64,000 nucleotides of DNA from Terribacillus aidingensis (GCF_900215625.1 NZ_OBEK01000003.1:248001-312000), one strand, 5' to 3'. Positions 41,365-50,184 are shown, numbered from the stretch's first letter. The notes: generated by a model from the sequence alone, not told the origin. Program-made: numbers and translations.

Positions 41365-42534
41365 TTAGACGCCGGCTGGCTCCTCTGGTGTTGTTGGTGT
41401 TGCTGTATCTTCTTCAATTGCTAAATTCAAGTCATAGACCTGTGCGGCATAGTTATCAACCGGCTTGCCTGTTGCGAATTGCTTGGCAATGTACAATGTA
41501 GCATCTTCCATGGCCATTGTTTCAGTGAACTTATTTACTGTCATAGCCCCACCAATTGCAGCGATGTACTGATCACGGACAAAGAACAGCACTTTATCTT
41601 TTGGAACGAACGATGACGTTGTTACTGTTGGATTGAATGGCAAGCTTTGTACATAAGCGCCGGCAGAGTTTTGGATAGTGGAGTTCGCTTGAATTCCGAA
41701 ACTATCAAATGGGTTAACAACCATGACAACCTTGCCCGCGATATTACGCACTTTTTCTTCTCCATCTTTACCAACAGGTCTAATGGAAAGCTTTTCAACT
41801 ACACCTTTAAGTTCGTTAATAGTCGTACGTCCAGGACGGAAAGTAAGTGTGCCGGCAGACTCTTTTAGAGTGACAGCACCGTTTTCCTCTTTTTTGTACA
41901 AAAGTCCGATTGGCTTCGATTGACCATCACCAGCAACATATCCGCGTTCTAAACCGACAGACATAGCCTCAGCAATCATTGTACGAACATAACGCTCAAC
42001 CCATACTGGTCCCAACTGCAGCATGTCGTTCGCGATCGGAATGAATGCAGTCAATTTAAGTTGAGTAATTTTCTCTTTACGGAATGTTGCATTAAGCTGC
42101 CCCTTAATATCTCCGAACAGTTCACCCCATACAGCGGCACCTTCCGGATCAGAATAGATAAACTCTGTTACTGCACCAAGGTTTTGAATACCAATAGCTT
42201 GCAGCAACGGATGTGACTCAACAAGGTCTTGGAATACTCGTTCCTGCGTTGTTTTAGGAAGAGTGTCCTTGTCTTTAAATCCACCTTCCTGGATAACGGC
42301 ATTGAAAAATTCTCTTTCTTCGCTAGTAATCATGTTGGTGCCACGTGCCTGCAAAACTGATTGATCCTGCATATTGCTTTGCACCTGATTGAAAATATCA
42401 GCACGAACATCACTTGAAAGTGCCTCAATCATTTCGCTTAATGCAGACGCCTGCGCCTCCTGATCACCGTTTTGTACAGCTTCCGCAAAAGCTGTTTTTT
42501 TATCTTCAAAGTTTACAAATTTAATATTAGGCAT
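41365..42534 (-). CDS. Major capsid protein (HK97 fold)
   Basis: 389 aa. The N-terminal scaffold-like helical region (residues 1-95, rich in Gln/Glu) is followed by the capsid core: 'HPLLQAIGIQNLGAVTEFIYSDPEGAAVWGELFGDI', 'KLTAFIPIANDMLQLGPVWVERYVRTMIAEAMSVGLERGYVAGDGQSKPIGLL', and the C-terminal 'KVLFFVRDQYIAAIGGAMTVNKFTETMAMEDATLYIAKQFATGKPVDNYAAQVYDL'. The upstream ClpP-like protease gene likely removes the N-terminal delta domain on maturation. Confidence 0.93.
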   Translation of the reverse strand: MPNIKFVNFEDKKTAFAEAVQNGDQEAQASALSEMIEALSSDVRADIFNQVQSNMQDQSVLQARGTNMITSEEREFFNAVIQEGGFKDKDTLPKTTQERVFQDLVESHPLLQAIGIQNLGAVTEFIYSDPEGAAVWGELFGDIKGQLNATFRKEKITQLKLTAFIPIANDMLQLGPVWVERYVRTMIAEAMSVGLERGYVAGDGQSKPIGLLYKKEENGAVTLKESAGTLTFRPGRTTINELKGVVEKLSIRPVGKDGEEKVRNIAGKVVMVVNPFDSFGIQANSTIQNSAGAYVQSLPFNPTVTTSSFVPKDKVLFFVRDQYIAAIGGAMTVNKFTETMAMEDATLYIAKQFATGKPVDNYAAQVYDLNLAIEEDTATPTTPEEPAGV

Positions 42535-42545
42535 GTTTTGCCCTC

Positions 42546-43328
42546 CTATAATTTCAATTTCAAAAAGAGACTAGCCACGTTCTGCACTGAAATATTTTCC
42601 GCGGGGTCAGGATCAGTCTCTTTCGATTTATTTTTATTTGTTTGTGCAGCTACTCCATATTTAGCGAGTAGCTTTTCCTTACTGTTTTCATACTCCTCTG
42701 GTTGCTCATCTGGGATATCAGCTTCGTCTTCAAGCTCAGGGATTTCAATTTCATCACTGACAGTATCAGCTAAACCGAAAGCCACAGCTTCTGAAGCAGT
42801 TAGCCAAGTTTCGTCATCCAGCAGCTGCTCCAGTTCACCATCTTCTCCGATGAAACGTTTCTTATAGGAAGCTGCTAATGCTGTATCAATCTTACGTAGG
42901 TCTCTCGCAGTCTTCTCGAATGCAGCTGCATTTCCCCATTCAATCGTAGATGCTCTATGAATCATAAGCATTGTGTTCTCCGGCATAATGATTTCATCGC
43001 CTGCCATCGCGATAACCGAAGCCGCAGATGCAGCAAAGCCGTCGACATGAATAACGATTTTCGCCTTGTGATTTTTCAGGAGATTACCTATGGCAACTCC
43101 ATCAAAGGCAGATCCGCCAGGTGAGTTGATATGGACATGAATTGTTTCAGCTTTGGTAGTGGCTAGTTTCTCCTGCATGCTTTTTGCACTTGTACCACTC
43201 CAAGACCAGCTGCTAATTGGACCATAGATATACAACTGTGCTTCCTTGCTGTCTGCACTTGCTTCAAATCGAACATCTGACTTTTTGGTCATCATGTTCA
43301 TTAATTGTTGCTTGAGCTCTTTACTCAT
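42546..43328 (-). CDS. ClpP-family prohead protease
   Basis: 260 aa from ATG at 43328 (AAGGAGGTG before it), overlapping the portal gene end by 8 bp. Peptidase S14 motifs: 'VHINSPGGSAFDGVAIGNLL', catalytic Ser in 'VDGFAASAASVIAMAGDEI', His in 'NTMLMIHRAST', and 'LTASEAVAFGLADTV'. The acidic C-terminal 60 residues may guide it into the prohead. It processes the capsid during head assembly. Confidence 0.92.
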   Translation of the reverse strand: MSKELKQQLMNMMTKKSDVRFEASADSKEAQLYIYGPISSWSWSGTSAKSMQEKLATTKAETIHVHINSPGGSAFDGVAIGNLLKNHKAKIVIHVDGFAASAASVIAMAGDEIIMPENTMLMIHRASTIEWGNAAAFEKTARDLRKIDTALAASYKKRFIGEDGELEQLLDDETWLTASEAVAFGLADTVSDEIEIPELEDEADIPDEQPEEYENSKEKLLAKYGVAAQTNKNKSKETDPDPAENISVQNVASLFLKLKL

Positions 43329-44484
43329 CTTCTGTATCACCTCCTTCATGTTCAGTACCAGTCTTATCGATGGATTCATAGTTTTTGGTCATTACGTACT
43401 CATCCATCTTCGGATCATCCACCATTTCATCACCCACCTTGTCGCGTAATTCGTTTCGATTCCACCCACCGGAAGCTATAAGTTTGTCAATACTGTTCGC
43501 AAGGTCGAAGATTTCGCTGTAAGTCGGTGTTCTGATTTCTAAGTGCTGCCCATTTAAATAATCCGAACGATCAACCATGGTGTAATTAAGTGCGTCGCTT
43601 ATTTTCTTAACTAATGGCTTTATACAAAACACCATGTAATTTCGCGTAGGCTTTTCCAAATCTTTTGTATCACCCTTAAGTAAAACAATCGGAATCCCTA
43701 ACGCTGCCGCCACCTGAGACATAAAGCCTTCAGTGACTTTGTTGATTTCCTCCACGCTTGGTCCTACTGCGTTATCCTTCTGATGCTCTCGATAAGTAAA
43801 GCCCTTTTGTTGCGGGATGATAGCTACGACTTTGTCACGAATAGCTGCATATGTTCGATCAATAAACTTTTGAATCTTATTTCTTTTTTCTTCATCATTT
43901 CCGGCTACTGATTCAATATCTACAGTTGCTCTGATTTGGTTCTTTCGCTTCTGGAACTCTACCAACCGGCCAAACAATTCGCCGTAATCGTAAAAAAGCT
44001 CATCGATTAATTTCGAGAGCTTTTCGTTTGAGTATTGTATATAGATAACTTCACTCATAAGGAAATTACGCTTGAATTCGTAATCCTTTACAATGACATT
44101 CTTGAACACATCTTCCATCACAGCATACTCATTTTTGATAAACGAATCAGCGATAAGTAAGTCACCCGTATCACTTTGGATAATTAAACAATCGTTATCG
44201 TAAATCAGCTTTCTTACAACCTTCTGCCAGAAATATGATGCAGACATATTTTTATTCGGTCGAAGATTGAGCTTGTAATACATCTCATCCTTGATTGTCT
44301 TTTTATCTTTTCTAACACGGAACTCCGATTGACTGATAGTCCGACTGATTAGCCCGATACAAGTCTCTATAGCCATGCGCTTTAAATGTGTTTTGCTTGC
44401 TGCATCTTCAAACAAATCAAGATCAAGCATCACTTCTGTTTCTCGATTTCTTTTTAGCAGCCCGAATAGGTCTAATACTCCCAA
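43321..44484 (-). CDS. Portal protein (HK97 family)
   Basis: 387 aa: 'THLKRMAIETCIGLISRTISQSEFRVRK', 'KLNLRPNKNMSASYFWQKVVRKLIYDNDCLIIQ', 'VTEGFMSQVAAALGIPIVLLKGDTKDLEKPTRNYMVFCIKPLVKKISDALNY'. This is the typical portal with a 'G(I/V)P..LL' core and stem helices. Forms the dodecameric channel for DNA packaging. Lies between the large terminase and the protease genes. Confidence 0.92.
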   Translation of the reverse strand: MGVLDLFGLLKRNRETEVMLDLDLFEDAASKTHLKRMAIETCIGLISRTISQSEFRVRKDKKTIKDEMYYKLNLRPNKNMSASYFWQKVVRKLIYDNDCLIIQSDTGDLLIADSFIKNEYAVMEDVFKNVIVKDYEFKRNFLMSEVIYIQYSNEKLSKLIDELFYDYGELFGRLVEFQKRKNQIRATVDIESVAGNDEEKRNKIQKFIDRTYAAIRDKVVAIIPQQKGFTYREHQKDNAVGPSVEEINKVTEGFMSQVAAALGIPIVLLKGDTKDLEKPTRNYMVFCIKPLVKKISDALNYTMVDRSDYLNGQHLEIRTPTYSEIFDLANSIDKLIASGGWNRNELRDKVGDEMVDDPKMDEYVMTKNYESIDKTGTEHEGGDTEDE

Positions 44485-44502
44485 TCTCTCACCCCCTTCT
44501 GA

Positions 44503-46146
44503 TTAGAAATCAATTGCATCCAATAAAAATTCCCCATCATCTTGCAGTAACTCATCTGCTTGCCAAAGCGCGTAAACAAAGGCGACAAACCCATCTGTTT
44601 TCCTCTTAACTTCATCTTTCTTTACAAAGTCCTTGTTGCCATCGTTCTTTACTTTCACGACGATGTTATTGGTGTTCCATCTCATTAAAGGATTGTCACC
44701 AAATACAATTCTCTTTTGCGCAAATAAAGTCTCAATCCTTGGAGCTAATTTTCCATAAATAGCGTGAGGGTTTCTAATATAAAGGACTCTAAACCCTGCC
44801 TCTTCCAAGGCTTGCTTAACAATATCCAGTCGAAACGTATCGCCCACAATAGTATCAAGCCCATATTTTTCTCTCATATCACAGAAGTAATCAACCATAT
44901 ATTTGATATCAATTACTGGTTCATCCAGCAGCGTGAGCAAACCCTCTTCTTCCCACTCGAATATCGGTGGTTTGAGATTTGCTTCTTTGACAAAATCACG
45001 TCTAGCAAACTGGTGACTGTCCCATACATAGTCTTCACCATCTTTAAACAGGACTCCACAGGCCGTAAAGTCTTTGATAAAAGAAAAGTCTATAGCACCG
45101 ACACAGGTTTTGTTCTTTAAGCGCTCATATGGGATAGGTCTATTGGTGGCTTGTATATCCTTCCAAGAAGCGATTTTCACCGTGTTATCCTCTTGAGGCA
45201 AGTTCATTCTCTTTGCCATGAACTCTGGCCGACCTGACGGATCTTCTTCTAAGTCCAAATATTCGTCCATGATAGTGTCAAATAGTTCTTCAGCATAAGG
45301 ACTCCTCGGCTTACTAAACATGGGGTTTGCTTTCTCCCATAGTTCTGGGTTATGAATCTCATCCTTGTCATCCATCTTGCAGATGAACACAAACCGATTC
45401 TGTCGCTTGCTGCCGCCTTGTAAGATTTCCAAGCACTGTTCAATGAACTTATCAAAAAACCCTCCACGGACATGGCCGTTAGTGGAAATATAAATTCGTC
45501 TCCTATGCATGACTTTACCTAAGCCGGAGCTGAGTGTATTTATCAATTTTGTATCTTCGTAAATATGCCACTCATCAAAAATCAAGCAGCCGGGTCGCCC
45601 TCCATCTTTAGTGTCAGCATTCGATGTACGAAACATAAACTCGGCCATGGTAGATTTACCAGTGATTTTTGTTCTGGTCCATGAGAAGAACTTTTTCATG
45701 AATGGCTTATTTTTTTCTTTCATGTTGTAGACTTCTTTTACTGAGGTTTGTGCCTGGTCTTCACTGTTGGCCACAACGTCTACATTGTATCCATCGATGC
45801 CATGCCCTGGACTTATGAAGTAATCTGATAGACCGGAAATTAGTCCGTTCTTTCCGTTACCCCTGGCGATGACAATTACAATGTCTTTGTAAAAGAGTTT
45901 GTTTCTTTTTTTGTACTTAAGAAAAATGAAAGCAATTATGAATTTCTGGAATAGCTCCAGTTTGAAATACCATTTCTCGATGTAATTAATACACTGGTCA
46001 ATCTGGATCTCATCAAAATAGATGTCATCTCTAACTAGTACCTCTGATTCTAATTGCTTTACTAGGTCGATTCGTTCCTGATTGAAAATAATGAGTCCTT
46101 TTTTCCAGGCTTCAATATATGCATCCACATACTTCTGATGAATCAA
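44503..46146 (-). CDS. terL: Terminase large subunit
   Basis: 547 aa. ATPase domain with Walker-A-like 'IVIARGNGKNGLISGLS' (near residue 88), Walker B 'GGRPGCLIFDEWHIYEDTKLINTLSSGLGKVMHRRRIYISTNG', and a C-terminal RNase-H nuclease domain starting 'CVGAIDFSFIKDFTACGVLFKDG' with a further Asp in 'LDTIVGDTFRLDIVKQALEEAGF'. Motor and nuclease for DNA packaging. Overlaps the small terminase gene by 4 bp. Confidence 0.94.
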   Translation of the reverse strand: MIHQKYVDAYIEAWKKGLIIFNQERIDLVKQLESEVLVRDDIYFDEIQIDQCINYIEKWYFKLELFQKFIIAFIFLKYKKRNKLFYKDIVIVIARGNGKNGLISGLSDYFISPGHGIDGYNVDVVANSEDQAQTSVKEVYNMKEKNKPFMKKFFSWTRTKITGKSTMAEFMFRTSNADTKDGGRPGCLIFDEWHIYEDTKLINTLSSGLGKVMHRRRIYISTNGHVRGGFFDKFIEQCLEILQGGSKRQNRFVFICKMDDKDEIHNPELWEKANPMFSKPRSPYAEELFDTIMDEYLDLEEDPSGRPEFMAKRMNLPQEDNTVKIASWKDIQATNRPIPYERLKNKTCVGAIDFSFIKDFTACGVLFKDGEDYVWDSHQFARRDFVKEANLKPPIFEWEEEGLLTLLDEPVIDIKYMVDYFCDMREKYGLDTIVGDTFRLDIVKQALEEAGFRVLYIRNPHAIYGKLAPRIETLFAQKRIVFGDNPLMRWNTNNIVVKVKNDGNKDFVKKDEVKRKTDGFVAFVYALWQADELLQDDGEFLLDAIDF

Positions 46147-46487
46147 TAAAGATCACTGACATTCGGTTCGTCATTATCCTTTTCGTTTTCGTCCTCAATC
46201 ACTGCATCTTGATTGAACATCTCGAATTTAATAGAGTTTTCGAGAGAAATTAGGGTTTTTGTGAGCTTATTTAATTCATTCAAAGCTGGATTTGCTTTTG
46301 TGAATTCCTGGCTAGCATTTACTGTTGTTGTCATAACACCATCTTTATTAATTGCTGATTGAAGTTTACGAATCTGCTTTACTATAGCAATGTAGCGTTT
46401 CACCTTATCTACTTCGATTAAGTCGTCTTGATTTATTCGCAGCAATAGTTGCTTTTCTAAATCGGTAATTTTGACTATGCTACTCAC
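46143..46487 (-). CDS. terS: Terminase small subunit (P27-like)
   Basis: 114 aa: 'ITDLEKQLLLRINQDDLIEVDKVKRYIAIVKQIRKLQSAINKDGVMTTTVNASQEFTKANPALNELNKLTKTLISLENSI', the P27-family helical plan (recognition of cos DNA and oligomerisation). The 100-bp GC-rich, hairpin-containing stretch just upstream (46530-46607) is the place where a cos site would be expected, but I cannot define the cut. Confidence 0.83.
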   Translation of the reverse strand: MSSIVKITDLEKQLLLRINQDDLIEVDKVKRYIAIVKQIRKLQSAINKDGVMTTTVNASQEFTKANPALNELNKLTKTLISLENSIKFEMFNQDAVIEDENEKDNDEPNVSDLY

Positions 46488-46589
46488 TCAAAACCCCCCT
46501 CTATTTTTACACCCCCTAATATAACAGTGTAATTTCGCGATTTTTTTGGACAGCAGACCCCCTGCCCCGGTTCCCCGGGCATAAAAAAA

Positions 46590-46607
46590 CGCCCAAATCT
46601 TTAGGCG
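46590..46607 (-). terminator. Terminator upstream of terminase genes
   Basis: Minus strand CGCCTAA-AGAT-TTGGGCG followed by TTTTTTTAT; 7-bp stem with one U-G pair. It separates the HNH-side small genes from terS. Confidence 0.8.
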
Positions 46608-46624
46608 GGGGGTGTCTTGTGTAT

Positions 46625-46765
46625 TTATTTTTCTTCTTTTTCTTCCGGCTTCTCTAATCTAATTACATATTCATCATCAAAAGCACTGTAATCAATGTAA
46701 GCAACATCATAATCCTTCATGATCTCGTTCACTCTTTCTTTAGCTGCCTTCTGAATGTCTGTCAT
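46625..46765 (-). CDS. Small acidic late protein
   Basis: 46 codons: 'MTDIQKAAKERVNEIMKDYDVAYIDYSAF' then 'EYVIRLEKPEEKEEK'. Strong SD AAAGGAGG before the ATG. Lies between the HNH gene and the terminase genes. Function unknown. Confidence 0.55.
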   Translation of the reverse strand: MTDIQKAAKERVNEIMKDYDVAYIDYSAFDDEYVIRLEKPEEKEEK

Positions 46766-46785
46766 TCTATTGTCCTCCTTTAGTT

Positions 46786-46935
46786 TTATTTGAACCTAGT
46801 ATCCAAGAGATATAAGCACAAAAGCATTGTGACAGTAGATAAGATGAGTTGCTCTCCTCGCGTTAATACATAAAGAAAGTTCGCCACGGTTAAAGCTATG
46901 AATGACATCAGCAATGCCATAATAATGTTTGGCAT
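46786..46935 (-). CDS. Small two-helix membrane protein
   Basis: 49 codons: 'MPNIIMALLMSFIALTVANFLYVL' and 'LILSTVTMLLCLYLLDTRFK', two membrane helices. SD GAGAGGTGG. Starts 2 bp after the HNH stop, so it is co-expressed with it. Function unknown. Confidence 0.6.
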   Translation of the reverse strand: MPNIIMALLMSFIALTVANFLYVLTRGEQLILSTVTMLLCLYLLDTRFK

Positions 46936-46936
46936 C

Positions 46937-47269
46937 TTACCACCTCTCATCTCTCCACACCTTCCTGCCCTTCTTAGTCCCAATGTTATTGAACGTTCTC
47001 TTGTGTTCCTCATTGTGACAGTTGATGCATAGTGTCTCAAGGTTATCCAACTCAAGAGCAAGTTTAGAATGATGATAGATCTCCTTGATGTGGTGAACGT
47101 TCTGTCCCTTGCTGAACTTCCCTTTCTTCTTACACTGCTGGCATTCATAGTTGTCTCGCTCTAATGCAACGAGCCTGAGCTTGCGCCATGGTCCAGATTT
47201 ATAGAACCTTTGCTTCTGCTGCCTGGTCTTGTATTCAGTCACTTGCTGCTTCCGATGTTTTTGAAGCAT
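46937..47269 (-). CDS. HNH endonuclease of the packaging module
   Basis: 110 aa: 'SGPWRKLRLVALERDNYECQQCKKKGKFSKGQNVHHIKEIYHHSKLALELDNLETLCINCHNEEHKR', a textbook HNH domain with two zinc CxxC pairs (C...C 45-48, 85-88 region) and the 'VHHI...N..LC..CH' core. HNH proteins next to terminase genes assist cos cleavage and packaging in many phages, and the position here fits. Confidence 0.92.
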   Translation of the reverse strand: MLQKHRKQQVTEYKTRQQKQRFYKSGPWRKLRLVALERDNYECQQCKKKGKFSKGQNVHHIKEIYHHSKLALELDNLETLCINCHNEEHKRTFNNIGTKKGRKVWRDERW

Positions 47270-47799
47270 CGCTCTTCCTCATCGTAGTGTTCAATATGAT
47301 ATGATTTAGGTTGCGGATACTCGTTGTCTGTATTCCATTCGAAGTGCGCAGTCGTTATCATGTTTATCCTTTCACCTTTATGAATAATACGCGGCACACT
47401 GTGAATATCATCAATCTCAATCACAAGCAGCTTCTCTTTCTTATCAGGACGATACTGTGATTGGATATGTTGTATTGCGGCGATTGCATTAGCGATTGGA
47501 ACCAGTGCATCATCCTTGTGCTTTGTTCTATCCTCGTATTCCTTCGTGAGTTCATTCAGCTGCTTAGCCTTCTCGATTGCTACATCCATCTCTGATGTAT
47601 CGACTTCGACTTTAATCTGCATATCGTTGTTCGTTTTAGTTTCTGCAGCTGCTTTATATTTGTAAATATAGAACTGATCCACCATTGCTCCATTACATAA
47701 CTCACATACTATTACTTCTCCATATTTCTCTTTAATAGCTGATCTTGTTGATTTGCAATTTAAACACTCATACCTTGTTGAACCAGGATGATTTGTCAT
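47239..47799 (-). CDS. Zinc-ribbon protein at the start of the late operon
   Basis: 186 aa from ATG at 47799 (AAGGAGGAGTTAAG before it). N-terminal zinc ribbon 'RYECLNCKST' and 'IVCELCNGA', a central helical part ('VEVDTSEMDVAIEKAKQLNELTKEYEDRTKHKDDALVPIANAIAAIQHIQSQ') and a beta-rich end. It overlaps the HNH gene by 31 bp. Unknown role, possibly a late regulator or packaging factor. Confidence 0.68.
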   Translation of the reverse strand: MTNHPGSTRYECLNCKSTRSAIKEKYGEVIVCELCNGAMVDQFYIYKYKAAAETKTNNDMQIKVEVDTSEMDVAIEKAKQLNELTKEYEDRTKHKDDALVPIANAIAAIQHIQSQYRPDKKEKLLVIEIDDIHSVPRIIHKGERINMITTAHFEWNTDNEYPQPKSYHIEHYDEEERCFKNIGSSK

Positions 47800-47800
47800 C

Positions 47801-47944
47801 TTAACTCCTCCTTGTATTCCGTAATGCTCCACCCTTACCACGCTTGTAAGTATCGCGCTTCATTCCCATCAATTCTTTCCAATCCTTATCGGTCATCGGC
47901 TTGTCTACTTTCTTAACAGCAGGTGCAGCCTTTTTATTCTTCAT
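47801..47944 (-). CDS. Small basic protein, first late gene
   Basis: 47 codons: 'MKNKKAAPAVKKVDKPMTDKDWKELMGM' then 'KRDTYKRGKGGALRNTRRS'. Very basic, probably nucleic-acid binding. Its stop precedes the next start by one base. Similar short basic genes occur at this point in several Bacillus prophages as far as I recall. Confidence 0.6.
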   Translation of the reverse strand: MKNKKAAPAVKKVDKPMTDKDWKELMGMKRDTYKRGKGGALRNTRRS

Positions 47945-48073
47945 CTCATCCCATCACCTTCTCTTTTAAATCTAGTAATCCTGACTAGCAAATGATGTTT
48001 GCTAGGTATTTCTTTATATATTTCTTTAAAGTTTTCTTTAGCTGTTTTGCATTATATGAAGAAACTATTTTAG

Positions 48074-48172
48074 GTGTCCTCTATATAGAGGACAGTGGTG
48101 TCCACTACGTAGAGGACAGTGGTGTCCCCTATATAGAGGACAGTAAATGTGTCCACTACGTAGAGGACAGTG
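48074..48172. repeat. Four 24-bp palindromic repeats, alternating two types (iteron-like)
   Basis: Units at 48074-48097, 48098-48121, 48122-48145 and 48149-48172. Each carries a near-perfect 20-bp palindrome; unit 1 is TGTCCTCTATATAGAGGACA. Units 1 and 3 have the centre CTATATAG, units 2 and 4 the centre CTACGTAG, and units 2 and 4 are identical. Spacing is 24, 24 and 27 bp, the extra 3 bp keeping any reading frame. The layout suits cooperative binding of a dimeric protein: an origin, a late-gene control site or a partition site. Confidence 0.8.
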
Positions 48173-48174
48173 CC

Positions 48175-48327
48175 TCACTTGGACGCTGATATAACGCGCC
48201 GTTCCATATCCCAATAAGCTTGTTTTCTCTGCTCAAATGGAAGCTTCAAATAACAATCGGTGCAGATGATATCGTCATAATACCGAATCATTATCCGGTA
48301 ACTGGACTTGCATCTGGTACAGTTCAT
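48175..48327 (-). CDS. Small zinc-ribbon protein
   Basis: 50 codons: 'MNCTRCKSSYRIMIRYYDDIICTDCYLKLPFEQ' with CxxC pairs at residues 3-6 and 22-25. SD GGAGGAAGAC. The stop lies 3 bp from the palindromic repeat array. Function unknown; DNA-binding regulator is a possibility. Confidence 0.6.
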   Translation of the reverse strand: MNCTRCKSSYRIMIRYYDDIICTDCYLKLPFEQRKQAYWDMERRVISASK

Positions 48328-48340
48328 GTCTTCCTCCATA

Positions 48341-48368
48341 AAAAAAGCCAGCCAAGTATCTCTTGGCC
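48341..48368 (-). terminator. Terminator upstream of the late region
   Basis: Minus strand GGCCAAG-AGATA-CTTGGCT followed by GGC and TTTTTTT; 7-bp stem with one wobble. It sits 13 bp before the 50-aa zinc-ribbon gene, so it would stop leftward transcripts arriving from the integrase side. Confidence 0.7.
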
Positions 48369-48524
48369 GACTCTGATAGTACTAATATAACGTGGATTAC
48401 ATGAAACGGTTTAAGGCTTATAGAAAAAATAACTATAATTTTCTTATGGAAATTCTAAACATCTCAAGGTTATGATATATATTGTATACCCAACCAAAAA
48501 TAATAAACCAAAAGAGGTGAACAC

Positions 48525-50153
48525 ATGGCATCATTGAAAAACCTAATAAAAGAGTACGAAATCAAGAATGTTGTTAACTATCTACGTAAGTCTCGACAGG
48601 ATGAAGATAGAGAACGAAAAACTGGAGAAGACACGCTACATGAGCAAAAGAAGCTGATGGATCGTGTGTTAGCTGATTACGGTATTCCATACGAACAACG
48701 ACCAGAGATTGGATCTGGAGATAAGATAGCTACTCGCCCGGTATTCCAGCAAGTAATTGAGGACATCAAGATGGAGAAGTATGATGCGATCGCCGTGAAA
48801 GAAATTTCTCGTATGGGTCGTGGTTCTTATACCGATATGGGAATCATATATGATTTAATACAGGACAAGCGTCTGTTCATTATCACTCCTTGGAAAGTGT
48901 ATGATCCAACAAATAACACAGACTTGCGGCAGATTCGATTTGAGTTGTTTATGTCTCGTGAAGAGTTTGAGACAACCAGAGAGCGTTTGACTGGCGGAAG
49001 ATACAATGCTGCCCTTGAAGGTAAGTGGGTTGCTGGACGTAGCCCGTTTGGCTATGACTACGATTCCAATACTAAACACCTTGTTATTAATGAGAAGCAG
49101 GCTGAAGTGATTCGTAGTGTTTATGATTTTTATCTAAATGGTATTATTCAAGACAACGGAAAACGTAAACTTGTGCAGTTTAAAGCGTTGAGTACCTATT
49201 TGAATCGTCTTGGAATTAAAAGCCCTGCAGGAAAGGATTGGTCGTATATTGCGGTGCAAAGAATATTGCTTAATGATCTTTATACTGGAACACTTCGTTT
49301 TAACACGAAAATGACAACAGCTGATGGGCAAAGAGTTCCTCGACCTGAGAATGAACATGTAGTGGTTAAAGATGCACATGAAGCAATTATAGATCAAGAT
49401 ATGTGGGATAAAGTGCAAGATCGCATGAATAAGCGTGAATCTGTTCCGCATAACAAACTGGATTTTAATGTGTCAGAATTAGCTAGCTTGTGCCGATGTG
49501 TAAAGTGCGGAAAAAAAATGATTAGGCAATACAGTACCCAGCATTACCAAAAAGCTGATGGCTCTAAGAGTATTTATCATAAAGAGTTTCTATGGTGCAC
49601 TATCAATGGATGCACATTTGTAAAATATAGAAACGTCGAGGAAGATTTACTAGAAACGCTTCGTATACTTGGAGAATTGGACAATAAGTCATTTAAAGCA
49701 CAAATGGATATGTTAGCTGTGAAGAAAGAAAGCAAAGGCACAATAAGTCAAGCTGATATCCAGAAGAGCATCGATATGCGAAAAGGAGAACTTGAGCGTA
49801 GAATGAAGTTTATCTTCGAGAAATATGAAGCTGGCATATATACAGATGAAATGTTCCTCGAACGTAAAGCGGAAATTGAAAAAGAGAAAGACGGACTTAA
49901 GAATTTACATGTAGAAGTGCCTGGCGTTGAGACAACAGAGGATATAGATATAGAAGCAGCCAAACAGAATATAAAATCTATATTAGAAACGTACAAGGTT
50001 ACAGACCACAAGTCAGATAAAAACGCAATTCTTCGTTCTATATTTGATCACGTGGACATAGAAATATTAGAGAAAGGCCGAGGAAGACGCCCGGCCAAGC
50101 TTAAACTAACACCTTACTTGAAACTAAGTTTTCTGGCGCAAAAGACCGTTTAA
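48525..50153 (+). CDS. int: Large serine recombinase (integrase)
   Basis: 542 aa. Catalytic domain: 'VVNYLRKSRQDED' with the nucleophile Ser23, 'AIAVKEISRMGRGSYTDMGIIYDLI' and 'ELFMSREEFETTRERLTGGRYNAALEGKWV'. Recombinase domain: 'SPFGYDYDSNTKHLVINEKQAEVIRSVYDFYLNG'. Zinc ribbon near residues 323-365 ('LCRCVKCGKKMIRQ' with 'CTINGC'), then the coiled-coil motif (410-465). Length is normal for phage serine integrases. It ends 31 bp from the right core and reads towards it. It catalyses attP x attB; excision would also need a directionality factor, not identified. SD AAGAGGTG. Confidence 0.95.
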   Translation: MASLKNLIKEYEIKNVVNYLRKSRQDEDRERKTGEDTLHEQKKLMDRVLADYGIPYEQRPEIGSGDKIATRPVFQQVIEDIKMEKYDAIAVKEISRMGRGSYTDMGIIYDLIQDKRLFIITPWKVYDPTNNTDLRQIRFELFMSREEFETTRERLTGGRYNAALEGKWVAGRSPFGYDYDSNTKHLVINEKQAEVIRSVYDFYLNGIIQDNGKRKLVQFKALSTYLNRLGIKSPAGKDWSYIAVQRILLNDLYTGTLRFNTKMTTADGQRVPRPENEHVVVKDAHEAIIDQDMWDKVQDRMNKRESVPHNKLDFNVSELASLCRCVKCGKKMIRQYSTQHYQKADGSKSIYHKEFLWCTINGCTFVKYRNVEEDLLETLRILGELDNKSFKAQMDMLAVKKESKGTISQADIQKSIDMRKGELERRMKFIFEKYEAGIYTDEMFLERKAEIEKEKDGLKNLHVEVPGVETTEDIDIEAAKQNIKSILETYKVTDHKSDKNAILRSIFDHVDIEILEKGRGRRPAKLKLTPYLKLSFLAQKTV

Positions 50154-50171
50154 ATATAGATACGGTCTTTT
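50140..50171. terminator. Bidirectional terminator at the right phage edge
   Basis: AAAAGACCGT (50140-50149) and ACGGTCTTTT (50162-50171), a perfect 10-bp stem. It ends the integrase transcript and also faces transcripts coming from the truncated prkA 5' end, 14 bp inside the core. It therefore insulates the integrase from prkA antisense transcription. Confidence 0.8.
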
Positions 50172-50184
50172 GATACCATGAGGT

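Noticed and set aside
46530-46607. Defined cos site upstream of terS
   Set aside because: The region is GC-rich with hairpins and in the right place, but no cut or repeat pattern can be fixed from sequence.
48074-48172. CRISPR array
   Set aside because: Units are contiguous palindromes with no unique spacers, and no cas genes are present.
47992-48189. Plus-strand 65-codon frame through the palindromic repeats, encoding GVxYxEDS units
   Set aside because: No ribosome site, an unlikely aromatic N-terminus and low-complexity composition; better explained as DNA repeats, perhaps a relic of a coding iteron.
48373-48524. Sigma-E or sigma-K promoter upstream of the integrase
   Set aside because: I searched for CATACANT and CATANNNTA patterns on the plus strand and found no convincing match with a -35 at proper spacing; only A/T-rich sigma-A-like sequence is visible.
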